From positions 1-64,000 of the forward strand of contig NZ_QWLJ01000016.1 of assembly GCF_009917385.1 (NCBI RefSeq): a DNA stretch of 64,000 nt, given 5' to 3'. This document shows, piece by piece, positions 62,517-64,000 of this stretch (position 1 is its first letter; each line of letters opens with the position of its first letter). Origin of the DNA: Roseburia sp. 1XD42-34 (lineage in GTDB: Bacteria; Bacillota; Bacilli; Bacillales; Amphibacillaceae). The notes beneath the pieces are model-generated. The model saw only the letters and a list, made by a program, of their open reading frames with translations. It was not told where the DNA came from and searched no databases. Position numbers and translations under genes: made by a program.

Positions 62517-63473
62517 TTAAACAGCGATTGGTGCTTTAATCGCAGGATGAGGGTCATATCCGTTAAGCTTAAAATCATCCAGATCAAACTCAAAAATAGA
62601 TGACTTTCGTTTATTGAGTTCAAGCTGTGGCATTTGCTTCATATCTCGTGCCAGTTGTGTCTTTACCTGTTCAACATGATTAAGGTAAATATGCGCGTCT
62701 CCTAACGTATGAACAAATTCTCCTGGCTGCAAATTACATTGATGGGCAATTAAATAGGTTAATAAAGCGTAGCTTGCAATATTAAACGGAACTCCCAAAA
62801 ACACATCCGCACTTCGTTGATATAATTGACAGGAAAGCTTTCCATCTGCTACATAAAATTGAAATAAGGTATGACATGGTGGAAGCGCCATCGATGGAAT
62901 ATCTTCCGGATTCCAAGCAGAAACAATATGTCTTCTTGAATTTGGGTTATTTTTTATTCCGTCAATCACATCTTGCAGTTGGTCAATCGTTTCATTTTGG
63001 GATGTTTTCCATTTACGCCACTGTTTCCCATAAACGTCCCCTAAATTCCCATATTTGTAAGCAAAGCTATCATCGGTTAAGATTTTTTCCTTGAAAATTT
63101 TCATTTGTTCCTGATATTGTTGGTTAAATTTTGGATCTGTTTGCGAGCGATTACCGAAATTACGCATATCTGGCCCAGAATAGTCATTACTGTTTACCCA
63201 CTTTTCAAACGCCCATTCATTCCAAATATTATTATTATGCTGTAATAAATAACGGATATTTGTATCCCCTTTTATGAACCAAAGAAGCTCGCTGGCTACT
63301 AAACGAAATGGTACTCGCTTTGTGGTTAATAAAGGAAAGCCTGCTTCTAAATCAAAGCGCATTTGGTGGCCAAATATGGAATAAGTGCCTGTGTTGGTAC
63401 GGTCTCCTTTTTGAACACCGTTGGTTAAAATATGTTGGCATAAGTTTAAATAAGCTTCTTCACCGATAAGCAT
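62517..63473 (-). CDS. thyA: Thymidylate synthase ThyA
   Basis: A 318-residue enzyme that methylates dUMP to dTMP. The catalytic cysteine lies in [20 protein letters not shown]. The [20 protein letters not shown] signature binds phosphate and folate, and the protein ends in IKAPIAV as ThyA proteins do. It has the longer form with an insert around residues 90-140. TTTGGAGGAATA precedes the ATG at 63473. It is followed by dfrA. Confidence 0.96.
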   Translation of the reverse strand: MLIGEEAYLNLCQHILTNGVQKGDRTNTGTYSIFGHQMRFDLEAGFPLLTTKRVPFRLVASELLWFIKGDTNIRYLLQHNNNIWNEWAFEKWVNSNDYSGPDMRNFGNRSQTDPKFNQQYQEQMKIFKEKILTDDSFAYKYGNLGDVYGKQWRKWKTSQNETIDQLQDVIDGIKNNPNSRRHIVSAWNPEDIPSMALPPCHTLFQFYVADGKLSCQLYQRSADVFLGVPFNIASYALLTYLIAHQCNLQPGEFVHTLGDAHIYLNHVEQVKTQLARDMKQMPQLELNKRKSSIFEFDLDDFKLNGYDPHPAIKAPIAV

Positions 63474-63666
63474 ATGTATTCCTCCAAACTTCTAATGGTT
63501 ATCTGTCTTATTGTACCACAAAAATATAGCTTGACCATACGTTGTAATATAATCGTAATTCATAACTGGCAGAATACTACATAATTCTATTAATAGGCAT
63601 ATACCGTCGTTTTAGACAAGGACTGATTTTTTTCAACACGATTTTAAATTGGAGAGGAGTTTGTCT

Positions 63667-64000
63667 ATGAACAGCAATGTGCAGCACATAATGAAACGCT
63701 CTTTGCTTTATGGATTTGTCATTACTCAACCTGTTGTCAATTATGTCGATGCTTATCCAGAATTGCAAAATAAAATCCGATTTGAAGCACCCCAATTAGA
63801 AATTGCTGAACACGGAGAATCGGTTCGCTTTATCCAAAAAAAACTACATACAGTATCGCATCTCAATCCATCTACCAATGGCTCCTTAGGACATACGGAC
63901 CTTGCCATGAAGAATTTCCAAGCCGAACACGAATTATCCGTAAACGGAAAAGCAGATAAGGAAACATTTACGGCGCTTGTAAAAAATGAGCAAAAGCAAT
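63667..64000 (+). CDS. Peptidoglycan-binding protein, N-terminal part (cut by window)
   Basis: Runs off the right edge; 111 codons are visible. There is no long signal sequence, only a moderately hydrophobic start (SLLYGFVITQPVVNYVDA). Residues 50-110 fit a PG_binding_1 repeat (GESVRFIQKKLHTV, LAMKNFQAEHELSVNGKADK). A C-terminal hydrolase such as NlpC/P60 is likely but not visible. The ATG follows GAGGAG by seven bases. It is divergent from thyA. Confidence 0.7.
   Translation, partial: MNSNVQHIMKRSLLYGFVITQPVVNYVDAYPELQNKIRFEAPQLEIAEHGESVRFIQKKLHTVSHLNPSTNGSLGHTDLAMKNFQAEHELSVNGKADKETFTALVKNEQKQ

Overview
The window is a low-GC chromosomal segment of a spore-forming, aerobic member of the Bacillaceae. 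The block yneN / tlp / yneP / yneQ / yneR / plsY / yneT / parE / parC keeps the gene content and order I know from Bacillus subtilis. Tlp is a spore protein. Two separate quaternary-amine ABC transporters, widespread TTG/GTG starts with strong Shine-Dalgarno sequences, and dispersed short repeats suggest a halotolerant relative such as Oceanobacillus or Virgibacillus. That genus-level guess is inference only.

Layout. 1-14.7 kb: thioredoxin-like YneN, a small FbpB-like protein, Tlp, thioesterase YneP, YneQ, then reverse-strand YneR, YidD, FolE2 and PlsY. Next come a two-gene ABC transporter with a fused permease/binding protein, CoA-binding YneT, and topoisomerase IV (parE-parC), whose promoter carries a LexA-like box. 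14.8-22.3 kb: a TetR gene with an apparent ACG start, followed by a leucine/isovalerate catabolic operon (acyl-CoA dehydrogenase, acyl-CoA synthetase, biotin carboxylase, biotin carrier, enoyl-CoA hydratase, carboxyltransferase). It resembles B. subtilis yngJ-yngE but has no HMG-CoA lyase. 23-26.3 kb: a four-gene osmoprotectant transporter. 26.5-31.5 kb: a MITE-like element, the double-GTPase dynamin DynA and the YpcP nuclease. 32-38.3 kb: FetAB, a PH-like membrane protein, CysK, a CPBP protease and an unknown two-gene membrane/BNR-repeat unit.

38.4-55 kb is accessory DNA rich in transport and regulation: TetR/MFS, two GNAT enzymes, a decayed stretch with a frameshifted VOC gene and the tail of a lost ABC exporter, an ABC/FtsX pair, a MerR-ABC-2-VOC operon, a DJ-1-like protein, a MarR/metallo-hydrolase pair, and an RNPP-type regulator (NprR-like) followed by a 45-residue exported pre-peptide that looks like its own signal. 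55-64 kb, mostly reverse strand: a Rieske oxidoreductase (YhfW-like), acylphosphatase, ferredoxin, MsrAB fusion, a VrrA-like protein, YozE, TatC with two TatA proteins, and DfrA/ThyA. A peptidoglycan-binding protein runs off the right edge.

The signals I find most worth following are: the peptide quorum-sensing pair; a family of four dispersed repeats (about 160-220 bp) with long imperfect inverted ends, all in one orientation; the ACG-start TetR gene; the operon lacking HMG-CoA lyase; and the decayed region at 41.7-43.9 kb with a perfect 20-bp operator-like palindrome in front of a start codon that leads almost at once to a stop. Family assignments come from recognising motifs and gene order. 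No database search was possible.
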